In this document: one piece after another, positions 16,868-26,061 of the stretch | How positions within the stretch are numbered: position 1 is the stretch's first letter | Layout: the number at the start of each line of letters is the position of its first letter | Origin: Streptomyces sp. Ru62 | GTDB lineage: Bacteria; Actinomycetota; Actinomycetes; Streptomycetales; Streptomycetaceae | Reading direction: 5' to 3' | Assembly: GCF_002920615.1 (NCBI RefSeq) | Contig: NZ_PQSU01000034.1 | Span: 32,261-96,260, forward strand | DNA: 64,000 bases | Position numbers and translations under genes: made by a program | Notes under the pieces: generated by a model | The model's input: only the letters and a program-made list of their open reading frames with translations | What the model was told of the DNA's origin: nothing | The model's database searches: none

Positions 16868-17499
16868 GGCGTCAGTCTGTCATCCGGCCGGGGTCCCGCG
16901 GAACCGGCCGCTTTACCTGTCAGCTGCGCCTGGACGGCGGGCCCGTAGCGGTCGGCGAGGGCGTCGGCGTCGGTCTCGCGCAGATAGGGGCCGCGGGCGA
17001 TGCCGTACATGACGCCGAGGCCGATCAGGGCGGCGACGGCGAGTTCGGCGCGCAGGCCCGCGTCGGGGCCGGTGAGCCGGGCGGCGAGGCGTTCGGTGAC
17101 CTGGGCGCGGAAGTTGGCGCGCAGGACGTCACCGTGGTCGCCGTGCAGCGGGGCGAAGGCGATGCGCAGCAGCGGGTCGGCGCCCCGCTCGCGCTGGCTG
17201 GACACGACGTGCCGGACCATGTGCCGGCCGAGTGCGTCCAGCGGCGCGTCCAGCAGGGCGTCGGCGTCGGTGTCGAAGGACATCACGCGGGCGAACAGGG
17301 TGTCCTTGTTGCCGAAGTACTTCAGGATCAGCGGCGGGCTCACCCCGGCGCGCTCGGCGACGGCCCTGAGGGTGATGTCGGCGTGCGCGTGCCGGGCCAG
17401 GAGGTGGCGGGCTGCCTTCAGGATGGCGGCCTTGGTGGCCTCGGCGTCCCGGCGTGCGGGGGCGGGCGCCTGACCGGGTGGCGTGGTCATGGTCCTCAT
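16852..17499 (-). CDS. TetR family transcriptional regulator
   Basis: A 215-residue protein with an N-terminal TetR helix-turn-helix (about 20-65: ITLRAVAERAGVSPPLILKYFGNKD) and a variable ligand-binding domain. Its start overlaps the MFS stop by 4 bp (ATGA) and its stop overlaps the reductase start. It is the obvious regulator of this operon through the two palindromes at 18995-19035. Confidence 0.92.
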   Translation of the reverse strand: MRTMTTPPGQAPAPARRDAEATKAAILKAARHLLARHAHADITLRAVAERAGVSPPLILKYFGNKDTLFARVMSFDTDADALLDAPLDALGRHMVRHVVSSQRERGADPLLRIAFAPLHGDHGDVLRANFRAQVTERLAARLTGPDAGLRAELAVAALIGLGVMYGIARGPYLRETDADALADRYGPAVQAQLTGKAAGSAGPRPDDRLTPWTNA

Positions 17500-18965
17500 G
17501 CTCCCTCCATGGCCTCGTCGCGGGCGCCCCGGGTGCCGCTCCGGGCCCGCCGCGTGCGCGGCGCGGAGTCGTCGCCGGGGATGGTCAGGGCCGCCGCGCA
17601 GGCCGCGAGGGCGACGGTGCCCGCCATGGCGAAGGCGAGCTGGTAGCCGTGGAGGCTGGGCACGGGGACGCCGCCGAGGGGGCTGCTGTGGTGGACGAGG
17701 ACGGCGGCGACGGCCGCGCTGGAGACGGCCTGGCCGATGGTGCGCATGAGGACGTTGACGCCGTTGGCGGAGGCGGTCTGGGCGGCCGGTACGGCGCGCA
17801 GGATGAGGGTGGGCAGCGCGGAGTAGGCGAGCGTGGTGCCGGTCGCCACCACGGTGGCGCCCAGGATGATCATCCACAGGTCGCGGCTGTCGGCGATGCG
17901 GAGCGCGTACCCGCAGGCGATGACTGCGGCGCCCAGCGCGAGCGTGATCCGGGGGCCGCGCGCGGCCGAGATACGGGCCGACAGCGGGGAGAACAGCAGC
18001 ATGGTGACGCCGCCCGGCAGCAGGCACAGGCCGGTGGCGACGATGGACAGGCCGAGGCCGTACCCGGTCGCCTTCGGCGCCTGCACCAGCTGGGCGGTGA
18101 CCAGGGAGTTGGCGTAGAAGGCGAACCCGGTCAGCAGGGCCGCCACATGGGACAGGCCCACCCGTGGCCGGGTGACCAGCCGCAGGTCGACCAGGGGCCG
18201 GGCGGTGCGGAGCTGCTGCCGGCACCACAGGGCGAGCACGACGGCCGCCCCGAGGAACAGCCCGAGCACCCGTGCGCTCCCCCAGCCCCAGGTCCCGCCC
18301 TGGGAGACGCCCAGCAGCAGGCAGACCAGTCCGGCGGCGAGGCCGAGGGCGCCGAGGACGTCGAACCGGCCGGGTTCCCGCACCGGGGACTCCTTGACCG
18401 CCCACCAGGTCGCCGTGACGCCCGCCGCGCCGAGGGCGCTGGTCAGCCAGAACATGGTGTGCCAGTCGGCGTACTGCACGACCAGCGCGGCGAGCGGCAG
18501 GCCGAGCGCGGCGCCGATGCCGACGGTGGAACTCATCAGCGCCACCGCCGAGCCACGGCGTTCCGGCGGGAGTTCGTCGCGCAGGATGCTGATGGACAGC
18601 GGGACCACGGAGGCGGCGGCGCCCTGGAGCGCGCGGGCGGCGATGAGCACGCCGATGTCGGAGGAGAGCGCGCACATCACGGAGCCGACGGTCATCAGGG
18701 CGAGCGCGGCGGTGAGCACCCGGCGCTTGCCGTACATGTCGCCGGCCCGGCCGAGGACGGGGGTGAGGACGGCGCCGGAGAGCAGGGTCGCGGTGACCGT
18801 CCAGGAGACGGCGGCGGCGGATGCGCCGGTGAGCCGGGGCAGGTCGGGCAGGAGCGGGACGACCACGGTCTGCATGACCGCCATCAGGATGCCGCCGGAC
18901 GCCAGTACCGGAATGGTGAGCCGGTCGCGCAGCCGGGGCGGGGATATCGGGGCGGGCTGGTCCAT
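17496..18965 (-). CDS. MFS multidrug transporter, DHA2 (EmrB/QacA-like) type
   Basis: A 489-residue integral membrane protein with about 14 hydrophobic segments. Family motifs include the loop GRAGDMYGKRRVL (motif A) and SWTVTATLLSGAV. Start ATG 18965 follows AGGAG. It is the first gene of the operon with TetR and the aldo/keto reductase. It probably exports a toxic compound by proton antiport; the substrate is unknown. Confidence 0.92.
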   Translation of the reverse strand: MDQPAPISPPRLRDRLTIPVLASGGILMAVMQTVVVPLLPDLPRLTGASAAAVSWTVTATLLSGAVLTPVLGRAGDMYGKRRVLTAALALMTVGSVMCALSSDIGVLIAARALQGAAASVVPLSISILRDELPPERRGSAVALMSSTVGIGAALGLPLAALVVQYADWHTMFWLTSALGAAGVTATWWAVKESPVREPGRFDVLGALGLAAGLVCLLLGVSQGGTWGWGSARVLGLFLGAAVVLALWCRQQLRTARPLVDLRLVTRPRVGLSHVAALLTGFAFYANSLVTAQLVQAPKATGYGLGLSIVATGLCLLPGGVTMLLFSPLSARISAARGPRITLALGAAVIACGYALRIADSRDLWMIILGATVVATGTTLAYSALPTLILRAVPAAQTASANGVNVLMRTIGQAVSSAAVAAVLVHHSSPLGGVPVPSLHGYQLAFAMAGTVALAACAAALTIPGDDSAPRTRRARSGTRGARDEAMEGA

Positions 18966-18994
18966 CGGCGCTCCTGCGGGCGGCACGGTGACGA

Positions 18995-19035
18995 GGTGAA
19001 TACTCATTCACCTTATCGAGTGAATGGGCATTCAC
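18995..19035 (-). promoter_or_regulatory. two tandem TetR-type operators upstream of the MFS gene
   Basis: Two copies of GTGAAT-N4-ATTCAC (arms 18996-19001/19006-19011 and 19020-19025/19030-19035) have centres at 19003.5 and 19027.5, exactly 24 bp apart. They cover the promoter position of the MFS-TetR-reductase operon. This is the usual pattern for autorepression by a TetR protein. Confidence 0.8.
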
Positions 19036-19092
19036 CAACGTTTCCTGGTCCGAACGGGGAGGCCAGGCGGCCGGACACGGGGAGACCGGGTG

Positions 19093-19914
19093 TCAGGCGA
19101 GGTTCTGCTCCAGGACCGCCAGATAGGTGTGCATGGAGTGGTCGCGGACGCCGTCGGAGGCGGGCGCGAACGGGTCCGCGGTGCCGCCCCTGGCCCGGTC
19201 GCCCAGCACCGAGAGCATGGGCATGGACTCGTGCAGCCGGCCCTTGGAGTCGAAATAACGCAGGGACCGTACGTGGGTGTAGGCGGGCTCCGGCGGGAGC
19301 TGGGCGACGATGTCGTTGCTGTTGACGAAGCGGTACATCCGGCCGCCGAATCCCTCGTGGAACGCCTCGGCCAGCAGCCGGTCGCAGGTGCGGGGCTGGC
19401 CGTAGGTGTAGACGCCGTCCGCGGCCAGGTGCGGCTCCTCCAGGTAGAGGCGGGCGCCGGCCAGCATCGCGAGCGCTCCGCCGAGACTGTGCCCGGTGAA
19501 GTAGACGGCATGGTCGTCGGTGCGCAGCTCGGTGAGGGTGTCGTGGACCGCCGGGTAAACCGATGCGAGGGCCTCGGCGAAACCGTGGTGGACGTAGCCG
19601 TGGCCACCGGGGCCGGGCCGGGGCGGTGTGGTGGCGTCGGAGAGCCAGTCCTTGATCCGGTCGGGTTCGGTGCCGCGGAACGCGGTGACGATCGTCCGGT
19701 CGCTCGCCAGGGTGTACGCCTGGGTGTCCTGGAGCGGGAAGGGCGGGGTGAACCGGGTGTGGTGGTGCCGCACCTCCTCGAAGCCCCACCGGGCGGCCTG
19801 TTCCTCGATGGCGGCCCGGTCCCGGTAGGCCAGGTCGGCCGCGCGGGCCAGCCAGTAGGCGCGCTGGAGGCTGTAGCCGGTGGAGGTGTGGTCGAACGCG
19901 ACGGGTACGGCCAT
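19093..19914 (-). CDS. lipase family (class 3) alpha/beta hydrolase
   Basis: A 273-residue Lipase_3-type hydrolase. The nucleophile elbow is GHSLGG (141-146, Ser143), the acid is probably Asp in NSNDIV, and the base is His in DHSMHTYL near the C-terminus; FRGTE forms the oxyanion region. No signal peptide is evident, so it would act inside the cell or leave by another route. GAGGAG precedes the ATG. It lies alone between the MFS operon and the monooxygenase. Confidence 0.9.
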   Translation of the reverse strand: MAVPVAFDHTSTGYSLQRAYWLARAADLAYRDRAAIEEQAARWGFEEVRHHHTRFTPPFPLQDTQAYTLASDRTIVTAFRGTEPDRIKDWLSDATTPPRPGPGGHGYVHHGFAEALASVYPAVHDTLTELRTDDHAVYFTGHSLGGALAMLAGARLYLEEPHLAADGVYTYGQPRTCDRLLAEAFHEGFGGRMYRFVNSNDIVAQLPPEPAYTHVRSLRYFDSKGRLHESMPMLSVLGDRARGGTADPFAPASDGVRDHSMHTYLAVLEQNLA

Positions 19915-19945
19915 GCGGGCTCCTCGGGTGGGGCTTCAGAGGCGG

Positions 19946-21142
19946 CTAGCCCCGGCGGGCCGTGGTGCGGGCGTGCAGGGCGCGGGCGGCGCGGGGGCCG
20001 AGCCAGCGCTTGAGCCGGCGCAGCGCCTCCAGTCGTCCGGCCGCCTTGTCCAGACCGTAGTAGAGCTGGGGCGGGACGTACGGCAGCAGGGGCGAGTGGC
20101 GCTGGCCGAGCAGGGCGAACATCCGGTGCGGGGGCAGGTGGATGTAGCGGGGCAGGTTCTCGTACCACTGGGCGCTGTGGCGGGCCGCGCTCTGCACGGA
20201 CAGCAGTTCGGCCTGGCGCCGGCGCTGGTAGGCGGCGAGCGCGTCGGGCAGGGCGGAATGCGCCCGCAGGGCGTCGGCGAGGCACATGGCGTCCTCCAGG
20301 GCGAGGGTGGTGCCGGCGCCGATGGAGTAGTGGGTGGTGTGGGCCGCGTCGCCCAGCAGGACCAGGTTGCCGTCGTGCCAGGTCTCGTTGGTGAGGGTGC
20401 GGAAGGTCTGCCAGGAGGCGCCGGAGCGGGCGGTCAGGGGGTGGCCGTCGAGGACGCCGGCGAAGAGTTTCTCCAGCAGGGCGAGACCCTCGCCCTCGTC
20501 GGTCCGGTCCAGGCCGAGCCCGGTGAAGGTCTCCGGGGAGCACTCGACGACACAGGTGCTGTGCTCGCCGCTGTAGCCGTAGCCGTAGGCCCAGATCCAG
20601 CCGTGCTCGGTCTCGGTGAAGGCGAAGGTGAAGGCGTCGAAGACCTTGCTGGTGCCGAGCCAGATGTACGGGTTGCGGCCGGAGGTGGTCCGGGTGCCGA
20701 AGTGGCCGGCCCGGCGGGTGCGCAGGGCGCTGTGCACGCCGTCGGCCGCGACGACGAGGTCCGCGTCGGCGGGCGGGTCGGTGAGTTCGCTCTCGTACTC
20801 CAGCCGGACGCCCAGGGCGCGGGCCCGGGTGGCGAGCAGGTCGAGCAGGCGGTGGCGGCCGATGCCGAAGCCCTCGTCGCCGTGGTGCCGGGTCGTCAGG
20901 TCCCCTACGTGGGCGACGCCGTCGCTCCAGCGGACGGAGTGCTCCTCGATCGCCCTTGCCGACGCGGGGTCGTGGGCCCGGAGCTTGTCGAGGAGACCGC
21001 TCCAGTACGTCACGCCCCAGCCGTAGGTGGAGCCCTGCGGGTTGCGTTCGTGGACGGTGATGTCACGGGACGGGTCCTGCTGCTTGAGCAGGATGGCGAG
21101 GTACAGACCGGCGGGCCCGCCTCCGACACAGACGACCTTCAC
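19946..21142 (-). CDS. FAD-dependent aromatic monooxygenase
   Basis: A 398-residue PHBH-fold flavoprotein: Rossmann motif VVCVGGGPAGLYLA at the start, and FAD ribityl motif LLGDAAHTTHYSIGAG about residue 270. The N-terminal block (DITVHERN, GWGVTYWSGLL) resembles the monooxygenase part of salicylyl-CoA 5-hydroxylase-type enzymes. It probably hydroxylates an aromatic acid or thioester using NAD(P)H and oxygen. The GTG at 21142 has AGGGG 7 nt upstream; longer upstream frames lack support. It is divergent from melC1; a metabolic link through phenolics is possible but unproven. Confidence 0.88.
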   Translation of the reverse strand: MKVVCVGGGPAGLYLAILLKQQDPSRDITVHERNPQGSTYGWGVTYWSGLLDKLRAHDPASARAIEEHSVRWSDGVAHVGDLTTRHHGDEGFGIGRHRLLDLLATRARALGVRLEYESELTDPPADADLVVAADGVHSALRTRRAGHFGTRTTSGRNPYIWLGTSKVFDAFTFAFTETEHGWIWAYGYGYSGEHSTCVVECSPETFTGLGLDRTDEGEGLALLEKLFAGVLDGHPLTARSGASWQTFRTLTNETWHDGNLVLLGDAAHTTHYSIGAGTTLALEDAMCLADALRAHSALPDALAAYQRRRQAELLSVQSAARHSAQWYENLPRYIHLPPHRMFALLGQRHSPLLPYVPPQLYYGLDKAAGRLEALRRLKRWLGPRAARALHARTTARRG

Positions 21143-21481
21143 GCGCACACCCCTGACAGTCACCGAAAGTGGTCGATCGGAACCGGAGGGTAGCAGGGTG
21201 TGGGCGCGCCCGATCGCGTCAGCCTGGCGCGGTGAGCCGCGCCACTCGGACGGACGGCGGTCGGAAAGGATCACCGGAAATCCGGTCCGCCCGGCAAGGA
21301 ATTCCCCGTTCCGGGGCGAATGGGACCGTCGCCACGACAAGATCATCTTAGTTCAACCCTGTACGACATGTAACTAATTGTCCTGATCACAGCCAACCGG
21401 TTCCGACCGATTTCTTCCGCTCCCCGACATCCCGATAGGCATGCGTCGTCACCACCGGACCACTCCTCAGGAGGACCCCGC
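21143..21481 (+). promoter_or_regulatory. divergent promoter region, monooxygenase / melC
   Basis: This 339-bp gap holds no gene I can support. An AT-rich stretch at about 21341-21390 stands out from the GC-rich flanks and contains TTAGTT (21348-21353) opposite AACTAA (21372-21377). This is where the melC promoter is expected. AGGAGG immediately precedes the melC1 start. Confidence 0.4.
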
Positions 21482-21859
21482 ATGCCCGACATCAGCCGGC
21501 GCCGCGCGCTCACCGCGGCAGCCGCCGTCGCCGCGACGGCCACGGTCGCCACCCTCGCCGCGCCCGCCGCGTCGGCCGCCGGCCACCACGCACCCGCCAC
21601 GCCCGATTCCTTCGACGAGGTCTACAAGGGCCGCCGGATACAGGGCCGTCCGGCGAGCGACGGCGGACACCACCACGAACACGGCGGCGGATACGCGGTG
21701 TTCGTCGACGGCGTGCGGCTGCACGTGATGCGGAACGCCGACGGGAGCTGGATCAGCGTGGTCAGCCACTACGACCCGGTGGCCACCCCGCGCGCCGCCG
21801 CCCGTGCCGCGGTGGACGAGCTGCAGGGCTCACCGCTGCTGCCGTTCCCCGCCAACTGA
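21482..21859 (+). CDS. melC1: tyrosinase co-factor / copper chaperone MelC1
   Basis: A 125-residue secreted protein with a twin-arginine type signal (SRRRALTAAAAVA, cleavage near ASA-A) and the MelC1 core (FDEVYKGRRIQG, YAVFVDGVRLHVMRNADGSW, SHYDPV). MelC1 delivers copper to, and escorts, the tyrosinase MelC2, which lacks its own signal and leaves the cell with it through the Tat pathway. A His-rich patch (GGHHHEHGGG) fits copper handling. It forms the melC operon with melC2, 35 bp apart. Confidence 0.95.
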   Translation: MPDISRRRALTAAAAVAATATVATLAAPAASAAGHHAPATPDSFDEVYKGRRIQGRPASDGGHHHEHGGGYAVFVDGVRLHVMRNADGSWISVVSHYDPVATPRAAARAAVDELQGSPLLPFPAN

Positions 21860-21894
21860 CCGCCCCCGCAAGGACTTCCGGAGCACCGCGCACC

Positions 21895-22716
21895 ATGACC
21901 GTACGCAAGAACCAGGCCACCCTGACCGCCGACGAGAAGCGCCGGTTCGTCGCCGCCGTCCTCGAACTCAAGCGCGGCGGACGCTACGACGACTTCGTCC
22001 GCACGCACAACGAGTTCATCATGGCGGACACCGACAGCGGCGAGCGGACCGGCCACCGCTCCCCCTCCTTCCTGCCCTGGCACCGCAGATTCCTGCTCGA
22101 CTTCGAGCAGGCGCTGCAGTCGGTGGACGCCTCGGTCGCGCTGCCGTACTGGGACTGGAGCACCGACCGCACGGTGCGGGCCTCGCTGTGGGCGCCGGAC
22201 TTCCTCGGCGGCACCGGGCGGAGCACCGACGGCCGGGTGATGGACGGCCCGTTCGCCGCGTCCACGGGCAACTGGCCGGTGAACGTGCGCGTCGACGGCC
22301 GTACGTTCCTGCGCCGTTCGCTCGGCACGAGCGTGCGCGAGCTGCCGACGCGTGCCGAGGTGGAGTCGGTGCTGTCGATCGCGACGTACGACACGGCGCC
22401 GTACAACAGCGCCTCGGACGGCTTCCGCAACCACCTGGAGGGCTGGCGCGGGGTCAACCTGCACAACAGGGTGCACGTGTGGGTCGGCGGGCAGATGGCC
22501 ACCGGCGTCTCCCCCAACGACCCGGTGTTCTGGCTGCACCACGCCTATGTCGACAAGCTGTGGGCGGAGTGGCAGCGGCGGCACCCGGGCGCCGCGTACG
22601 CGCCGACGGGCGGCACGCCGGACGTGGTGGACCTGAACGACACGATGAAGCCGTGGAACACGGTGCGTCCGGCGGACCTGCTGGACCACACCGGGTTCTA
22701 CACGTTCGACGCCTGA
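21895..22716 (+). CDS. melC2: tyrosinase MelC2
   Basis: A 273-residue type 3 copper monophenol monooxygenase that oxidises tyrosine to dopaquinone for melanin. The six copper ligands are in canonical places: CuA His38, His54, His63 (RTGH, PWHRRF) and CuB His190, His194, His216 (NLHNRVH, FWLHHAYVD). Length equals the well-known Streptomyces enzymes. It has no signal peptide and depends on MelC1 for export. All ligands are intact, so melanin formation is expected. Confidence 0.97.
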   Translation: MTVRKNQATLTADEKRRFVAAVLELKRGGRYDDFVRTHNEFIMADTDSGERTGHRSPSFLPWHRRFLLDFEQALQSVDASVALPYWDWSTDRTVRASLWAPDFLGGTGRSTDGRVMDGPFAASTGNWPVNVRVDGRTFLRRSLGTSVRELPTRAEVESVLSIATYDTAPYNSASDGFRNHLEGWRGVNLHNRVHVWVGGQMATGVSPNDPVFWLHHAYVDKLWAEWQRRHPGAAYAPTGGTPDVVDLNDTMKPWNTVRPADLLDHTGFYTFDA

Positions 22717-23427
22717 TCAGGCCTCGGCGGTACGGCACTCCGGGTGGCCCCAGCCCTGCGCGTTCTTGGCGATCTTCTCGCCGGCCGCGTAGGACCGGCC
22801 GCACAGGCAGCGGCCGGGGAACTTCGCCTTGATGGTGCGGGCGGACGCGGCCCCGGTGGTACGCGTGGACGCGGCACCGCCGGTGCGGCGGGGCGCCTTC
22901 CTGCGCGCCGCCCCGCCGCCCGCCGGGGTGTCGGGCGACGGCGGGGGCTCCGGCGAGCCGAGCGCGCTGCCGGCCGCCTCCTGGACGGAGGCCGCCTGGC
23001 TGGCGGCGCGGTCGGCGAAGTCGTTCAGCGGGTCGCCGTCGACCTGGTGGGCGGGGACGTAGCGGAACTCCACGGACCGGCCGCCGAGCAGTTCGTCGAT
23101 GCGGACCACCAGGTCCTGGTTGGCCACGGGCTTGCCGGCGGCGGTCTTCCAGCCGTTGCGCTTCCAGCCGGGCAGCCAGCTGGTGACGGCCTTCATCGCG
23201 TACTGGGAGTCCATCCGGATCTCCAGCGGAACGTCCGGGTCGACGGCCGTGAGCAGCCGCTCCAGGGCCGTCAGCTCGGCGACGTTGTTGGTCGCCCGGC
23301 CGAGCGGGCCCGCCTCCCAGCGGGCGGGGGTCCGCTCGTCGTCGTCCGAGACCACCCACGCCCATCCGGCCGGTCCGGGGTTCCCCTTCGAAGCCCCGTC
23401 GCACGCGGCCACCACACGTTCACGCAT
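22717..23427 (-). CDS. ribonuclease HI with C-terminal zinc-like extension
   Basis: A protein of about 236 residues whose first 145 residues are RNase HI; catalytic acids are Asp10 (CDGASKGNPGPAG), Glu51 (AELTALER), Asp73 (RMDSQYAM) and Asp139 (DFADRAAS). It cleaves RNA in RNA-DNA hybrids. A Pro/Ala-rich linker follows, then a compact tail with CLCGRSY and WGHPECR, which looks like a small zinc-binding motif of unknown role. ATG 23427 matches the family start; ATG 23439 is also possible. The stop directly abuts melC2. Confidence 0.88.
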   Translation of the reverse strand: MRERVVAACDGASKGNPGPAGWAWVVSDDDERTPARWEAGPLGRATNNVAELTALERLLTAVDPDVPLEIRMDSQYAMKAVTSWLPGWKRNGWKTAAGKPVANQDLVVRIDELLGGRSVEFRYVPAHQVDGDPLNDFADRAASQAASVQEAAGSALGSPEPPPSPDTPAGGGAARRKAPRRTGGAASTRTTGAASARTIKAKFPGRCLCGRSYAAGEKIAKNAQGWGHPECRTAEA

Positions 23428-23473
23428 GTGCCCGATCATGCCATGGCCGTGCGGAGCGCTGTTCCGGGCCCGG

Positions 23474-24268
23474 TCAGACGTCCTTGACCTTCGGCATCTC
23501 GCCCTCGGTGGTGGTGATGTCGATCACCGAGAAGTTGGCCCCCTGCGGGTCGCTGAGCGCCGCGAACCGGCCGAAGGGGCTGCTCATCGGGCCGAAGCGG
23601 AGGATCCCGCCGAGCTTGACGGCCCGGTCGACGGCCGCGTCGCAGTCGTCGACGGTGAAGTAGACGTTGATGTACGACGGCACCTCGGGCGGGAAGTCGT
23701 CGGTCATCCGCATCCGGCCGAGGACGGTGTCCTCGCCGACGTCGAACATCCGGAAGTCCACCGCGTCGTCCTCGATCTCCTTCATCCGGTACGGGAAGAC
23801 CGCGGCGAGGAAGGCGTCCGCCTGTTCCGGCTCCCTGGTGAAGACCTCGGCCCAGCAGTAGGCGCCGGGCGTGGCCGTCGCCTCGAAGCCCTCGTGGGTG
23901 CCCGCCTGCCACACGCCGAACACGGCTCCGCTGGGCTCCCGGGCCAGACACATCGTGCCGAAATCACCGACCTGCATCGGCTCCATCAGCACCTCGCCGC
24001 CGTTCTCGCGGATCTTCTCCGCGGTGGCCGCGGCGTCCGGCGAGGCGAAGTACAGGCACCACTGCGACTGGCCCTCCTGACCGGGCATGGGCGGGACGAC
24101 CGCCGCGACGGCCTTGCCGTTCACGTAGGCCTGGGTGTAGTTGCCGTACTCCGACGACGACTCGCCGAAGGTCCAGCCGAGGACGTCGCCGTAGAAGCGC
24201 TTGGCTCCCTCGACGTCACTGAACATCGCATCGGCCCAACAGGGCGTTCCTTCGGGTTGCACGGCCAT
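23474..24268 (-). CDS. VOC family protein with two glyoxalase-like domains
   Basis: A 264-residue protein made of two vicinal-oxygen-chelate modules (about 1-125 and 135-258), each starting with a family pattern (CWADAMFSDVEGAKRFYGDVLGW; CWAEVFTREPEQADAFLAAVF). It resembles the CFP30B/glyoxalase-like antigen group common in actinobacteria. The metal ligands are not all obvious, so the catalytic reaction is unknown. It is divergent from the phosphotransferase-like gene. Confidence 0.85.
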   Translation of the reverse strand: MAVQPEGTPCWADAMFSDVEGAKRFYGDVLGWTFGESSSEYGNYTQAYVNGKAVAAVVPPMPGQEGQSQWCLYFASPDAAATAEKIRENGGEVLMEPMQVGDFGTMCLAREPSGAVFGVWQAGTHEGFEATATPGAYCWAEVFTREPEQADAFLAAVFPYRMKEIEDDAVDFRMFDVGEDTVLGRMRMTDDFPPEVPSYINVYFTVDDCDAAVDRAVKLGGILRFGPMSSPFGRFAALSDPQGANFSVIDITTTEGEMPKVKDV

Positions 24269-24396
24269 GCTGGCGGCCCTCCTGAGGTGATGTGTCCCGT
24301 TTGTTCACGCTAGCGATCCGGGGTTCGAGCCGCGCGCCGAGCCGGGAGCCGCAATTCGGTCGACAGCGGGGTGCGCGTCCGGCTGTGATGGGCCCG

Positions 24397-25302
24397 ATGA
24401 ATACGGTCAGGATGCGTGAGGGCGAGGTCGACATCGACCCGCCGCTGGTCGGCCGGCTGGTCGCCCGGCAGTTTCCCGAGTGGGCGGCGCTGCCCGTACG
24501 GCGCGTGGAATCCTCCGGTACGGAGAACGTCATGTTCCGCCTGGGCACCGGCCTGGTGGTACGGCTGCCCCGGCACCCCGGCGCCGTCGCCGACGTGACG
24601 CACGAGCAGCGCTGGCTGCCCCGTCTCGGCCCGCTGCTGCCGGTGGCCACGCCGGAGCCGGCCGGGCTCGGCGTGCCCGACGAGGACTTCCCGTGGCCCT
24701 GGTCGGTGTACCGCTGGCTGGACGGCCGGAACCCGGTCGCCGGTGCCGTCGCGGAGCCGGAGCGCCTCGCCGCGCGGCTCGGGGCGTGCGTGGCGGCGCT
24801 GCGCCGGATCGACCCGTACGACGGGCCGCCCGCCCCCCGCGGCGTGCCGCTCGCCACCCGGGACGAGCCCACCCGCGCCGCGCTGGCGCGGCTCCCCGCC
24901 CTCACCGACCGGATCGACACGGCGGCCGTGACGGCCCTGTGGGAGGAGGCGCTGTGGGCCCCGGCCCACTCCGGTCCGCCGGCCTGGGCCCACGGGGATC
25001 TCTCCCCGGGGAACGTGCTGGTCGACGGGGACCGGCTGAGCGCGGTCATCGACTTCGGCTGTGCCGGCGTCGGCGACCCGGCCGTGGACCTGATCGTGGC
25101 CTGGAACCTGCTGCCCGCGTCCGCCCGGGACACCTTCCGCAAGGCCGTCGGCGCCGACGACGCCGAGTGGGCGCGCGGGCGGGGCTGGGCGCTGTCGATC
25201 TCGCTGATCCAGCTGCCGTACTACTGGCACACCAACCCGGCCCTGGCGGAGAACTCCCGGCGTGTGATCGCCGAGATCCTCGCCGAGGCCGGGCGACGGT
25301 GA
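24397..25302 (+). CDS. aminoglycoside phosphotransferase (APH) family kinase
   Basis: A protein of about 301 residues with the APH fold: nucleotide-binding region (SSGTENVMFRLGTGLVVRLPRH), catalytic loop HGDLSPGNVLV and metal loop IDFGCAGVGDPAVDL. Catalytic Asp residues are present, so it should be an active small-molecule kinase. Many chromosomal members phosphorylate metabolites rather than antibiotics, so resistance should not be assumed. ATGs at 24388, 24397 and 24412 are all possible starts. Confidence 0.88.
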   Translation: MNTVRMREGEVDIDPPLVGRLVARQFPEWAALPVRRVESSGTENVMFRLGTGLVVRLPRHPGAVADVTHEQRWLPRLGPLLPVATPEPAGLGVPDEDFPWPWSVYRWLDGRNPVAGAVAEPERLAARLGACVAALRRIDPYDGPPAPRGVPLATRDEPTRAALARLPALTDRIDTAAVTALWEEALWAPAHSGPPAWAHGDLSPGNVLVDGDRLSAVIDFGCAGVGDPAVDLIVAWNLLPASARDTFRKAVGADDAEWARGRGWALSISLIQLPYYWHTNPALAENSRRVIAEILAEAGRR

Positions 25303-25323
25303 CGGCGGCCGGCCGGACATCCG

Positions 25324-25806
25324 CTACTCGCCCGCGTACGCCTTCTCCAGCGCGGCGGCGTCCAGCTTGCCCATGCCCATCATGGCCCTGGTGGCGCGCG
25401 TCGCCCTCTCGGGGTCGGGGTCGGCGACCATGTCGAGCAGCGGGGCGTAGACGACCTGCCAGGAGACGCCGTACCTGTCCTTGAGCCAGCCGCAGGGGCC
25501 GCCCTCTCCGTCGTTCTCGGTGAGCTTCGTCCAGTAGTGGTCGATCTCCTGCTGGTCGGAGCAGAGGATCTGGAAGGAGATCGCCTCGTTGAAGGTGAAC
25601 TCGGGGCCGCCGTTGAGCGCGACGAACTTCTGGCCGTTGGCCGTGAACTCCGCGGTCAGCACGGAGCCGGCCGGTCCGGGGCCGCCCTCGGGCCAGCGGA
25701 CGACGCGCCCGAGGGCGGCGTCCTTGAAGACGGACACGTAGTGGTGCGCGGCCTCCTCCGCCTGGCCGTCGAACCAGAGACACGTGGTGAATCCGGCGGT
25801 GGTCAT
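25324..25806 (-). CDS. PhnB/VOC family protein
   Basis: A 160-residue protein of the PhnB-like (3-demethylubiquinone methyltransferase-like) VOC family: FTTCLWFDGQAEEAAHHYVSVF at the start, EFTFNEAISFQILCSDQQE, DRYGVSWQVVY. Most members have no proven activity. AGGAGG precedes ATG 25806. It is convergent with the APH-type gene. Confidence 0.88.
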   Translation of the reverse strand: MTTAGFTTCLWFDGQAEEAAHHYVSVFKDAALGRVVRWPEGGPGPAGSVLTAEFTANGQKFVALNGGPEFTFNEAISFQILCSDQQEIDHYWTKLTENDGEGGPCGWLKDRYGVSWQVVYAPLLDMVADPDPERATRATRAMMGMGKLDAAALEKAYAGE

Positions 25807-26061
25807 GAGCGCCTCCTGGGGCGTGAACGTGGGGGTCCAACCGGGCGTGGAACGCCGTCGTGAAGGGAGACCGCTCCCCCGCGCGAAACTCATCGGTCCG
25901 TTCCACAGCTTCCGGAACAACTCTCCGGACGTCTCGGCCCGGCGGGTCCGGCTCCGGCTCCTCCGCCCGCGAAGTCACCGCCCCGATTCCTTGGCCGCGA
26001 AGTGGCCGCCCCCGGCGAACCCCGCCCGGCGCACCGGTCGAGGTGACCGGCGGGCAGCCGG

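Noticed and set aside
21341..21390. Defined operator for melC
   Set aside because: TTAGTT/AACTAA has an 18-bp gap and imperfect flanks, too weak to call as an operator.
24397..25302. Aminoglycoside resistance gene
   Set aside because: Only the general APH fold is visible; chromosomal members have many substrates, and no resistance cluster surrounds it.
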